Assembly (NCBI GenBank): GCA_973895155.1
Contig: OZ316896.1
Location: 9,486,001-9,550,000, forward strand
From: Marsupella aquatica
Lineage: Eukaryota; Marchantiophyta
Length of the DNA: 64,000 nucleotides
Direction of reading: 5' to 3'
Below are positions 10,194 through 20,430 of the stretch, piece by piece (the stretch's first letter is position 1; each line of letters begins with the position of its first letter). The position numbers were made by a program, and so were the translations under genes. The notes under the pieces were generated by a model. It did no database searches and was not told the DNA's origin. It was given only the letters and a program-made list of their open reading frames with translations.

Positions 10194-13100
10194 ATGGAAC
10201 CCGGGCCGAGGCCGGAGGTAAGGCTGAGGGTGAAAACCCGATTAGGGTTAGGGCGCGTTAAGCGTCGGCGGCTAGGAAGGATCAACGGGAAGAAGGACCG
10301 GCAGAGGAGAGGGGTAAGGAGCGCTTGCAGGAGATGGTGGCTCATTTGCGAGCACGAACTAGGCAGACGACTACGGGAGGCCAACTACTGTCAGCTGCTT
10401 AGCCAAGCACTCGGGGAGAGAGTAGATACCAACGATCGACCTAAGGAGGGTATGAGCAACGTCAATCAAGCGGCACATTTCTGGGGATGCCTGTTCGAAC
10501 GGGCAACTGAGTACATCAAGACTTACGAGGACGAGGAGTCAGAAAGGGCAGCTCGAGAACGGCAGGAGCTCGCTCGATTGTGGGAGCTGCAGAAGACGGC
10601 TTTCTTAGGAGGCGAACTCATCAAGGACGAGTTCCTGTGGACGCCTACTTCCAATCAACTCGACGATCTTCTGTTTTGCAAAGACAGCGTCGTCGGCATC
10701 CGAGAGGCCATCAAGAACTGCAACGACATACACTGGGAATTAAAGGGTAGCACGGAAAGGTGGACCCAGGCAACGGTGCTAGGAGAAACCTCCACGGCAG
10801 CAGAGATGAAGAGGAAGGGAGCCGTCAACGATGAAGCCACCCCGGCAAAAAGAACGAGGTCGGCGGCACCAAAGAAGCCAGCCGAGCAGCAGAGCAGGAG
10901 GAAGGGAGAAGCCGAAGAGGAGGAGGTCGATCCCATCAAGGCCATTCCAACCAGGGATGACACCTGGAAGGGCTGGGCGGCAACCCTACCGGTGGAGGTG
11001 CAACTACATTTTGCACGGGAGGAGGATGCATGCTTTACGGCCATGCAGACCAAGAAGTACCAAGGCTTCATGGCCGGATCCGGCTTGGAGGCCTTTGTAA
11101 GATTACCATGGCTGAAGCCGGAGGTACCGGAGTCAGACCTATTAGAATTCGTGGGGTCATGGGAACCCGAGACCAATTGCACGAGGATATATGGGAAGGA
11201 TTTCTATCTTACTCCCAAGGTAATTGCCGAAGTGTTTGGCCTGCCGATAGGCAATAAGACCAAAGTTGATACCAGGAAGACCTTGCCTGACAAGGAGTTC
11301 CGGTCGTTCCCCGGGCCATCAACGAAGAATGGCTTCTTCCGGAACACCTGCACCAACCCGCACATAGGAGAGATGATCGACTTCTTGCGGGTGACCATGC
11401 ATTGTAACTTGCCGAGGGCAGAGATCGGCAAGGCACAGGTCTATCTGGCAGAAAGGCCAGACCCAAGCTGGGACTACAACGGGTACCTCCTCAACCAATT
11501 GAAGAAGATCTTAAAGGAGGAGCAGCAGGTAATCGGCATGGGGAGCGTGTCGCGGCTGGGCTATCACATGCCGCTGTTGTGCCGGTATGCCAGAGGTCAG
11601 ACTTTTGCCCCGGTACTTCCCCTGCAGGTAAGGGCACCCGAGGAAGCTCCAACGCCGAGGCCGTTGGCTGAGAAGCCTCAACCACCTGTTAGTCCTACGA
11701 TCGAGCAGGTGTTTAGGCCCAGGAAGGAGGACTTGCCGATGCAGCAACCAGGCATGCAGAGTCTGCTGAAACTACTGGAGAAAGAAAAGAAATCGGCATC
11801 GGCAACAACAACGGCAACGGCAACAATGCAGGACACTACTACAGAGGTAGGCCTACACCGGCTCACAAGAGAAAACCCCTTTGCTGGAGACAAGGAGAGA
11901 ATCAGGCCGGAATCCAAGCCAGGTGTTCGAATGTACGTGGGAACCTCAAGCTCCGAATCTGAGGCAGAATTGCCTGAAGCTCCTACCGACGAAGAGGAGA
12001 GGGAGAAGCCGGACGTCCAAGAGGTAGAGGAGGCAGTGGAGGACTACAGCCATGATAATTCCGGCTATGGGTCGGACCATCACGTTCCAGGAGTAAGGAC
12101 CTGTGGCCGGTTTGTCCCCACACTTCCAAGGGTAGTGCGAGGGGACCCCAACCAGCAGAGTAGCCCTGAGTCTCCCCCACCAGATGTTGCTCCCCCGAGC
12201 TTCGACGGCATAAAACAGACGGTGCAGGAATTTCAGGAGCGAATCAAGCAGGAGGAGGAGGCCGCCCTGGCTAAGGAAAAGGATTTACCAGGAGGAGATT
12301 GGCCGGAGGACATCAGGCGGCTAGCCAAAAAAGGAAGCAAACCTCTAGCCACGATTGAAGAGATCCGCAGGACGGCTTGGGAGCAGAGGCCGCGATGGGC
12401 GATGCCGATCACTTCTACTTACTCCACCTACGCTAAGAATAGAGCCATGGAGTATGGTGAGATGTGTGGGGAACTTGCGCTCGGCATCTTTGGAGAGGAG
12501 TTGGAGGTAGGACCCTTTTTCCATAGGGAGCAGTTGGAGAAGCACCAATTAGAAGAAGCGGTGGCTTTAGAGAGAAGCAAGAAGGACGAGGTCATTCGGC
12601 GGCTTAGGAGGATGGAAGCCGAGATTGAAGATCTAAGGGCGGCCAAGAAAGCCCAAGATGAACTGCGGATTAAACGACATGAGCTGAACATCATGCAGGG
12701 GCAGTTGGACACCGCGCAGGCTGATAATCAGAATATCAAGGATAAACTGACTCAGACGCAGGAAGAGTTGGCCGACACGATCAAAGAGAGGGAGAAGTGG
12801 AAGCAAGAGCTGAAGAATACAGAGGAGGCCCACATAACAGCCAACAGCCGGGCCATGGCGGAGACCCAAAGAAAGGAATGGGCGTTGAAAGGGGAGCTCG
12901 AGAAAATCCGCGGAGCCCTTGAGCAGAAGGAGGCCGAGTTAGGGAAATCCTATCAAGGGATTATGGCGTTGCAGCAGGAGCTTGCGTCCCTGACGGCCAG
13001 CTTCAAGGCCGACCTAAGGGAGAAGGACGAGATGCTCGAACAGACTTACGCCAAGATGAACCAGATGGAGTCTGTCATCATTGCAGAGCTCGACAAGGAG

Positions 13101-13826
13101 CTAAAAGCAACCCAGGAGGAGAGGACTACCTTGAAACAAGAACGGGAGGAAGCCCAGAAGGAACTAGAGGAGGCACGCAAGGACCTGGATGAGACCCAGG
13201 AGGAGTTGGAGGAAATCACGAGGAAGATGGAGAACCTCCAGCGGCGGGCCGACAACCAAACGGAGCGGCTGAAGAAACAAGCCGCAGTATTTAGGTGCTT
13301 GTCTTCATCAGGCCCAACTCCAATTGGGGCAACCAAGTTACCAGGAGTGGTACTGGCCGAAGAAAAAGCCGCGCCAACTGCACCAGTGCCGGAGGTAAGT
13401 GGGAAGGGGAAGGGACCAGCTGCCGAACCAGAAAAGAAGAAAAAGCGGAAACCTTCAGGGTCAAGGAGTAATCCGACTCCACAAGCCGTGGTGACCAAAG
13501 AGGTAGAACCAGCACCATCCTCCGACATGAATACGACAATAGATCCCGCTATGATCATAGGTAGGGATGGTGCGGCCCAAGCCGAACTACTCAGTAAGGA
13601 GGCCAGTATTCCAGATCCGCCTCTTGAGCAGGCCGGGGAGACCGTAGCCGAGGCTGAGGCCGTAACCGATTCTCGAGCCGATGCCGACGCCGATGGTGGA
13701 CCCAGTCAGGCCGATGGAGAGTTGACTCAGTCAAGGGCAGGTAATCTGTCAGGGAATGAGCCTACGGCAGTGGCTGAGGAGGAAGCGTTGGGGGCGTCCA
13801 TTAAGGATCCACCACCGGTGTCGTGA
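10194..13826 (+). CDS. Leader ORF of copia B: 1,210-residue protein with a plant-mobile-domain-like region and a long coiled coil
   Basis: An uninterrupted plus-strand frame starts at ATG 10194 in a good context (CAACCATGG) and stops at TGA 13824. Residues 1-60 are very basic. Residues ~235-270 hold KRKGAVNDEATPAKRTR and acidic runs. Residues ~253-470 form a folded-looking domain with WEPETNCTRIYGKDFYLTP and VIAEVFGLPIG. This weakly resembles the plant mobile domain and 'putative plant transposon protein' families, in which a W-x-PET segment precedes an xxxLLGLPI-like motif. Residues ~500-740 are Pro/Glu-rich. Residues ~775-1035 are a long heptad-rich coiled coil (LEEAVALERSKKDEVIRRL onward). 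The tail is Pro/Ala/Glu-rich with KKKKRKPSGSR. The sequence is GC-rich compared with the flanking gag-pol. It has no counterpart in copia C. Function is unknown; a captured gene, an accessory structural protein or a nested element's ORF are all possible. Confidence 0.7.
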   Translation: MEPGPRPEVRLRVKTRLGLGRVKRRRLGRINGKKDRQRRGVRSACRRWWLICEHELGRRLREANYCQLLSQALGERVDTNDRPKEGMSNVNQAAHFWGCLFERATEYIKTYEDEESERAARERQELARLWELQKTAFLGGELIKDEFLWTPTSNQLDDLLFCKDSVVGIREAIKNCNDIHWELKGSTERWTQATVLGETSTAAEMKRKGAVNDEATPAKRTRSAAPKKPAEQQSRRKGEAEEEEVDPIKAIPTRDDTWKGWAATLPVEVQLHFAREEDACFTAMQTKKYQGFMAGSGLEAFVRLPWLKPEVPESDLLEFVGSWEPETNCTRIYGKDFYLTPKVIAEVFGLPIGNKTKVDTRKTLPDKEFRSFPGPSTKNGFFRNTCTNPHIGEMIDFLRVTMHCNLPRAEIGKAQVYLAERPDPSWDYNGYLLNQLKKILKEEQQVIGMGSVSRLGYHMPLLCRYARGQTFAPVLPLQVRAPEEAPTPRPLAEKPQPPVSPTIEQVFRPRKEDLPMQQPGMQSLLKLLEKEKKSASATTTATATMQDTTTEVGLHRLTRENPFAGDKERIRPESKPGVRMYVGTSSSESEAELPEAPTDEEEREKPDVQEVEEAVEDYSHDNSGYGSDHHVPGVRTCGRFVPTLPRVVRGDPNQQSSPESPPPDVAPPSFDGIKQTVQEFQERIKQEEEAALAKEKDLPGGDWPEDIRRLAKKGSKPLATIEEIRRTAWEQRPRWAMPITSTYSTYAKNRAMEYGEMCGELALGIFGEELEVGPFFHREQLEKHQLEEAVALERSKKDEVIRRLRRMEAEIEDLRAAKKAQDELRIKRHELNIMQGQLDTAQADNQNIKDKLTQTQEELADTIKEREKWKQELKNTEEAHITANSRAMAETQRKEWALKGELEKIRGALEQKEAELGKSYQGIMALQQELASLTASFKADLREKDEMLEQTYAKMNQMESVIIAELDKELKATQEERTTLKQEREEAQKELEEARKDLDETQEELEEITRKMENLQRRADNQTERLKKQAAVFRCLSSSGPTPIGATKLPGVVLAEEKAAPTAPVPEVSGKGKGPAAEPEKKKKRKPSGSRSNPTPQAVVTKEVEPAPSSDMNTTIDPAMIIGRDGAAQAELLSKEASIPDPPLEQAGETVAEAEAVTDSRADADADGGPSQADGELTQSRAGNLSGNEPTAVAEEEALGASIKDPPPVS

Positions 13827-15195
13827 CGGTGCAAGGGCGCCGTTCCTTTTAGGGAGGGCGGACGTGGAGGGAGGAGGCGTGAGTGGGCAGGGCGGGCGCG
13901 GATCTCCACGTTTAGGATTAGGATCAGAACCAGGAGCGCCCTGACACTTAGCTTAGTGGGATTGCGGTCCCACTGGTAGGAGCAACACTTGTGCTCCTGC
14001 CTTGCTGTACATAGGTAGATTCGGGCAAGTAGATTACTGTTAAGTAGATTAGGCTTACGATGCAAAGAATGGCGGATCCACTACCAGGATAAGTACCTGG
14101 GCAGCGGGGAGCTCAGGGCCTCTTCTTTAGCAAGTTTTTAGTTTGCACCAGCCGGGCTGGGATCAAGTAGTACGAGAAGCTCTCGGTTAGTCATACAGTG
14201 ACCCTTGTGTATATTCATGTTTCCTCATGCCTAAGAGCTGAATAGAGTTGGCCTCACGGCTTAGTTCGCAGAACTTGTGTATGAGATGTACTGTTTGTAT
14301 GGCAAGTGCATGGTATGACTCAGTCAGAATGAGTCATTTTGCTATTTGTGTGTCGCATTAACTTGTGTGAAGAGTGCCCACATCAACAGAAGGAAGGAAA
14401 GTAAGCAGGGGAGTGAGAGTTGGATGTGTCGAGCTAAGAGAGGTCTTAGCGGCTTAACCAAGCCTATTGGGGATCATTCCGGCGGCGGAATCCAAACATA
14501 CCTAACAAGACGGAGGGGAAGACAGGGGAAGACAGGGGAAGGCCTATATTAGGCCGGCTACGTATCTCATGACCCGATGAAGGATCTGTCCAGTATATGT
14601 GTGTAAAATGTTAATAGTAGTAGTAGAAGGTTAGCAGCGTCCCATGCCGCTAAGCCGCAGAAACGGCCTCGCCAAGCACGAAACCTGCGGGAATCGGCTT
14701 GAGCTGGGGGGTTTCTTGGGTTTAGGGAGCCATGGGACGCACCACAACCCTCCCTAACTGCAAAATCCATCAAAGAAATTTCAAATACAAAGGAAACATT
14801 GCACTTAACCAAATAAGCGCACATAATCGCAAAACCTTCATAACTGCACACCGTAACAAATAAAACTTCACTTTACATAGCCGCATGTGCACTCAACCGG
14901 GGCACGAGTAAATAATCACCCATAACTGCACAAACTGCAAAACTGCATTACTGCACAATTTAACAAAGGAAAGAGCAAATACAAAGGAAACTTTGCAGTT
15001 AACCAAATAACAAGGAAAACCTAAATCCTAAGTGCAAACCCTAAAATTGAATTCCAGATCTGCATGCCCTCTTCACCCAGACGCACCCTGCATGCCGCAT
15101 AAATGTGCTTTGTCGACTTTTACTATACGTACTAGTACATACGCCCCAATTACCATTAAAAGGAACTTAGAAAGCTAGTGACATAGCAACCCTAG
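13827..15195 (+). other. Copia B leader, distal part
   Basis: The first ~900 bases are GC-rich and belong to the block absent from copia C. They contain a GAAGACAGGG tandem run (14517-14540) and a 10-bp inverted pair, GCGTCCCATG (14637-14646) and CATGGGACGC (14731-14740). From about 14750 the sequence (ACTGCA-rich, AAATACAAAGGAAAC repeats at 14785 and 14971) aligns with the copia C leader up to gag, ending with TGTGCTTTGTCGACTTTTAC in both. No gene is seen. Confidence 0.55.
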
Positions 15196-16250
15196 ATGGC
15201 CAACCTAGAGAAATTGACCTTTCCAGCTTTAGAAATCGATGGTAACAATTACCTAGAGTGGTCTATGAACCTCAAAGAGAACCTGACCTCTTTAATCCTA
15301 CTCCTTGCTATAGGAATAGCTCAACCCATACTAGCAGGCGAACCCCAACCAGACCCGTTAACCAAGGCCAATGAATCAAAGGCCCTAGTATTCCTTAGAC
15401 GCCATATCCATAGGTTCTTGCAGAGACAATACATGCATCTCTCAACCCCTCGCGAGCTATGGACAGCGCTTAAGACCCGATTCGACCACCAAAAATTGGT
15501 CGAAACTACCTAGAGCCCGCCAAGAATGGCTAAACCTAAGGGTCCAGGACTTCACATCCATCTCAACCTACAATAGTGAGCTATTCAGAATCACTTCAAC
15601 CCTTGCACTCTGTGGCGAGCCAGTCGCCGACAAGGACTTGCTAGAAAAGACCTTTCCATGTTTCACTCTTCGAACATGTTACTATCAACTCAGTACCGAA
15701 ACATGAAGTTCGGGCAATACTCAGAGCTCATCGCCCACCTCCTAGTAACAGAAAGAAACCAAGAGATTTTTTTAGTTAACTCTAGAAAACGCCCCGCGGG
15801 TACACTAACCCCAGGACCACAGAGTGAAACCCATAATATAGAAAACGCTGAACCCTCCACATCAAGGCAGGGTATTAAGCGCACCAGGAATGGCAACCGG
15901 AGAAACAACCCCAACAGGGGGATTTTCTTTAATCAACGCCCACAACATAATTTCCGACGGCCCCTTAGAGGACGTGGAGGAAGTGAAGGACCTGGAGGAC
16001 GCGGCGGACGTGGAGGACGCGGCGGTGGGAGAACATATAACAACAACCGAAGAAATAATTGGTCACAATCCCGACAACAACGGGAACGCCCAAAATGCCA
16101 CGAATGCGACATAACAAACCACCTAGTAAGAAATTGCAGAATCCCGCAACACCTTAGATCCCTATATCAACAGTCCTCAAGGATGGACAAACCTCTAGGG
16201 CACCACCCCGTGAGACCCACGAGGCGTTTATGGAGTCCAACGACCTATTT
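15196..16250 (+). pseudogene. Copia B gag (broken)
   Basis: Begins MANLEKLTFPALEIDGNNYL at 15196, the same start as copia C. The N-terminal capsid-like domain (DUF4219/UBN2-type arrangement with LWTALKTRFDHQKLVE) runs to an early stop at 15511. The frame continues shifted through PRARQEWLNLRVQDF, and a Gly/Arg-rich stretch (RGRGGSEGPGGRGG) precedes a CCHC knuckle, CHECDITNHLVRNC, at about 16098-16139. Gag would coat the element RNA in cytoplasmic virus-like particles. At least two frame changes make it non-functional. Confidence 0.88.
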
Positions 16251-19200
16251 CAAGACTTTTTAGATACACCTGTCCAACCCGAGGCACATTTAGTGGCGAG
16301 TAGCTCCACAACCCCAGACCTAAATAATCCTAGCACATGCATTATTGATAGCGCAACTACGCACACTATCCTTTGGGATAGACACCTTTTCCACAAGATC
16401 ACACCCTCACGTAGATCACTGACCACTATCAATGGTCCTAGCCAAATAGAAGAGGGCTTCGGCCCAGCTTCTATTAGACTCCCACAGGGTACAAAAATCC
16501 ACATAGAATCTGCTATTTTTGCCCCGAATGCAACCCGTAATCTCCTCAGTTTTAGAGATATACGAGCAAATAGACTACACGTCCAGACAGGCGATACAAG
16601 AGACCAAGAAGTAATTCACTTGGTTGAAAATACCCCTACGGGGAAAATCATTAAAGAAACTCTTTTCTTGTACCCATGCGGGTTTTACATAACTCAAATT
16701 GAATGTTTGCATAACAATGCACAACCAAGCGAATTGCCCACGCTCTGGCATGCACGCCTCGGCCACCCCGGCCAATCCATGCTAAGCAAAATTATTAAGA
16801 ATTCACGCGGCATTCCAACCAATATACGCCACATTCCAGCTAGCACCCCATGCACTGCATGCTCACGCGGCAAATTAATAACAAGGCCCACGGCATCAAA
16901 ATTGCCAACCAAGATACCAAAGTTCATGGAACTCATACATGCAGATGTTTGCGGGCCAATTAACCCACCGAGCGGACCATTCCTCTACTTTATGGTATTG
17001 ATCGATGCATCAACCAAATGGTCAAATGTGACCCTGCTTCCAACGAGGAACATGGTTATGGCTCGCATCTTGGCGCAAATCTTGCGCGTGAAGGCACAAT
17101 TTCCAGATCACCCCATTAAGACACTAAGGATGGACAATGTAGGGGAATTCACATCTGAAACATTTGACAACTTTTGTACATCACTTGGCATTGACGTACA
17201 ATATCCTGTACCCCACGTGCATTTTCAGAATGGATTAGCTTAAGCTGTCATTAAACGCCTTCAACTAATTGCACGCCCACTACTAATGCAGTCGAAACTC
17301 CCCGTCTGAGCATGGGGACACATCATATTATAGGCTAATGCATTAATTCAATACCTCCCATCAACTTTTAATACCTATAGCCCATACCAAATTGCTAACG
17401 GTATCAAACCCGATCTATCCCATCTTCGTTCATTTGGATGTCAAGTAATGGTCCTCATTACTCCACCCAAACGAACCAAGATGGGACCCCAACGACAGTT
17501 GGAGATATATATATCGGATTTGACTCACCGTCCATCATCAGATATATGGAACCTACAACGGGCGACATTTTTAAAGCCAGATTTCTAGATTGCCATTTTG
17601 ATGAGCATATTTACCCACCATTAATAACCCCTGCACACCCACAACCACCTTTGGAGTGGGAGAGACATTCGCCATTTTGGCAAGAGCTTAGAACAAATCA
17701 GGGGGAGAAAGAAGTTAAGCCAATTTTGCAACTCCACAAGATTGTGGAAGAACTTCCCGACGCTTTTGTCAATACATCACAAGTTACCCACTCCGTATTC
17801 CAATTGCGAGAGCATCTGCTCGCATCGAATTATCAAGTGAGCCAGCAAGTACATCCCAGCCTCGTGCAAAACATGGCAGACCCTTGGGATCAAAAGATAA
17901 ACAACCAAGAAGGCGTGGTTCATCTATACCCCCCTAACCTGATGTCGATCATACCGAATCTACAACTCATGAAGAGATCTCTATCCACTACGCACACACC
18001 GATGCGATGTGGGATAGAAATACTACTTCAATAGATGATGTTTTTTCATTAATGGTGATAACACATATCAATGATGATACACCCAAACCAATATCCATCT
18101 TAGAATGCCAAAACAGACCAGATTGGCCTGAATGGCAAAAAGCTATCAACGGAGAATTAGATTCCCTACTAAGCAGACACACTTTTGGCCCAGTTGAGCC
18201 AACACCACAAGACGTACACCTCATTGGCTACAAGTGGACCTTCGTCCGCAAAAGAAATGATAAAGGCCAGGTTGTACGCTACAAAGCACGTCTAGTAGGG
18301 AAAGGATTTACCCAACAACCGGGAATTCATTACGATGAAACTTACTCACCGATTATGGATAGCACAACATTCCGATACCTTATCGGATTTGCCATTTTCC
18401 ATAAACTTAAGATGCGACAATTGGATGTTGCAACCGCATATTTATATGGAACATTAGACACTTGTCTATACATGCAATCACCTCCCGAGTTGGAGCAACG
18501 TCGTCGAGCTTTAGCTCAAGGCGCTACATCGCATATTCCATATTTACATCAGATTATAAAACAATTATCTCAAGTTACATCTCATGTGTCATGTACACAT
18601 GTAACTCATCACAATGACACTCCTGTGTCAGCCGTACGACATACTCGTCGTGGACTAGCTATCCGCGTGTTGAAGGCATTATATGGCCTGAAACAAAGTG
18701 GCAGAGTATGGTATCAAAGATTCACAGATGAAATGATTGCCATGGGTTTTTCCCATGATGCAATTACCCCATGTTTATTTATTAAACATGTGGATGACGA
18801 ATATGTCATCGTTTCTATTTATGTCAATGACTTAAACATATTTGGGACACCCCAAATTACAGAAGATATTATTACTCGCCTCAAAACAACATTTGAGATG
18901 AAAGACCTTGGCCATACAAACTTTTGTTTAGGTTTACAACTAGAGATCCTACCCACTGGCATGATGCTCTATCAAACAACACAAACTGAAAAGATCCTAA
19001 AACAGTTCAATATGAACCTAGCACATCCATTGACGTCACCAATGGTGGTACGTTCATTAGAAAACAATACTGATGTTTTCCGCTAGCGCGAAGAACATGA
19101 ACCAATATTAGGACCGGAAACTCCGTATCTTTCTGTGATAGGAGCATTAATGTATTTAGCAAATCAAACCCGATCAGACATTGCCTTTGCAGTTAACTTA

Positions 19201-19845
19201 CTAGCTAGACACAGTGCAACCCCCACAGCCAGACACTGGAACGGAGTTAAGCACGTATTTAGGTATCTGCATGGCACCACCGATACCGGATTATTTTACC
19301 CATTAGGTGCAAACCATGAACTCATAGGATATGCGGACGCCGGATATCTTTCTGACACTGACACCGCAAAATCCCAAACCGAATATGTTTTTACTATAGG
19401 GGGTACCGCTTTTTCTTGGAAAAGTGTGAAATAGACCCTAACAGCAACCTCATCGAATCACTCAGAGATTTTAGCTCTACATGAGGCTAGTCGTGAAGCC
19501 GTTTGGTTACGATCTATTATAAATCACATCAATACTAAATGCGGCCTGCCCAAACTAACGAAGCCTACTAATATCTTCGAGGATAACGCAGCATGTATAC
19601 AACAGATCATGAAAGGATTCATTAAAGGCGATCGCGTGAAGCATATAGCTCCAAAGTTTTTCTACACCCATGAGTTATATGGAACAGAGATCAACATTTT
19701 ACAAATTTCAAGTGCAGACAACTGTGCGGATCTCTTCACCAAATCACTATCGCCAGTCGTTCACCACCGACACTGCCAGGCAATTGGACTACGGAGCATG
19801 CAACGCATGATGTCCGTGGAGGCTGCTGCTCCACATGATGATTGA
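16230..19845 (+). pseudogene. Copia B pol: protease, integrase, reverse transcriptase, RNase H (broken)
   Basis: The protease region carries CIIDSATTHTIL, with DSA in place of the usual DSG/DTG. The GAG-pre-integrase motif LWHARLGHPG is at about 16743. Integrase has HADVCGPINPPSGPF, MDNVGEFTSETFDNF (valine where DNGGEF is usual) and HFQNGLA followed by a stop where copia C keeps the catalytic glutamate. Reverse transcriptase has KWTFVRKRN, KARLVGKGFTQ and QLDVATAYLYG. Its catalytic motif at 18820-18831 reads YVND instead of YVDD. RNase H has IGYADAGYLSD, SSNHSEILALHEA and ADLFTKSL. Stops lie at about 17242, 17310, 17332, 19084 and 19432; several are C-to-T changes relative to copia C. It is non-functional on several independent counts. 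Confidence 0.93.
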
Positions 19846-20160
19846 TGATGCCGACGACATGATGCTAACGACATGATACCGATGACCTACTATTGAGACA
19901 GATGTTAAAGCTAGATTTACTATAGCATCTGACTTTATTTAGTATTAACATTTATTACAACGAGGACTATTAGGCTGCACTCTTTTTCCTTTAGCACTCA
20001 TATTTTTCTCTACTACACTGGTAGAGTTTTTATTTAGCTAGAGTTGATAAAGGTTTTTTAACGAGGCAGTCTACCTCACTTGTACTCACATCATGTATTT
20101 CCTATGAACATGATATAATAGGTATAGTCTATGTTGTCTATATAGTTGTCACTATATATC

Positions 20161-20170
20161 CAAAGGGGAG
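20161..20170 (+). promoter_or_regulatory. Copia B polypurine tract
   Basis: AAAGGGGAG immediately before the 3' LTR is the expected plus-strand primer site. Copia C has the matching AAGGGGGAG. Confidence 0.85.
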
Positions 20171-20276
20171 TGTTAGACTCTACCTCCTATTGACCGGACC
20201 AGCCAGTCATCCGGCACTACTACATGTACACACCTTTCCAGACTATACGACAGTTATTGACATTTGCATTATCACA
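20171..20276 (+). repeat. Copia B 3' LTR
   Basis: 106 bp from TGTTAGACTC to TTATCACA, followed by the target duplication CTAAC. It matches the 5' LTR at 105 of 106 positions. Confidence 0.95.
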
Positions 20277-20281
20277 CTAAC

Positions 20282-20430
20282 ACTATAATAATTGATGCCA
20301 CCCTTTTTGGCATTTTGTCCGTTTCCAAAATGAGCTTAGGGCGGGAGCCATCCCTGGCCGTTGGATTTTTTGATGTATTTCAAGGGCCGTTCATTGGTTT
20401 GTTTGTGTGCATCTGCCTCGCTTGCTAGAG
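20282..20430 (+). other. Helitron 5' subterminal region
   Basis: This continues the Helitron 5' end after copia B: ACTATAATAATTGATGCCACC, then TTTTTGGCATTTTGTCCG. The ATGCCAC...GGCATTTTGTC pattern recalls the 5' ends of plant Helitrons. No gene is seen. Confidence 0.6.

Larger units (their letters stand above)
8923..20276 (+). mobile_element. Copia B: 11.35-kb Ty1/copia retrotransposon with an extra leader ORF
   Basis: The LTRs are at 8923-9028 and 20171-20276 (106 bp each, one mismatch). The perfect 5-bp target duplication CTAAC is at 8918-8922 and 20277-20281. A primer-binding site follows the 5' LTR directly and a polypurine tract precedes the 3' LTR. Domain order is gag, protease, integrase, reverse transcriptase, RNase H, which defines the copia superfamily. 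The leader between primer-binding site and gag is about 6.2 kb, against about 1.5 kb in its relative copia C; the excess is a GC-rich block carrying a 1,210-codon ORF. Near-identical LTRs point to recent insertion, but gag-pol is full of stops, so it was probably mobilised by proteins from another copy. Confidence 0.95.

Noticed and set aside
10655-13558. Minus-strand open frames of up to 175 codons opposite the 1,210-codon ORF
   Set aside because: They mirror the GC-rich codon bias of the plus-strand ORF and have no motifs.
14637-14740. Small transposon bounded by GCGTCCCATG inverted repeats
   Set aside because: Only a 10-bp inverted pair and no target duplication; more likely chance or a local fold.
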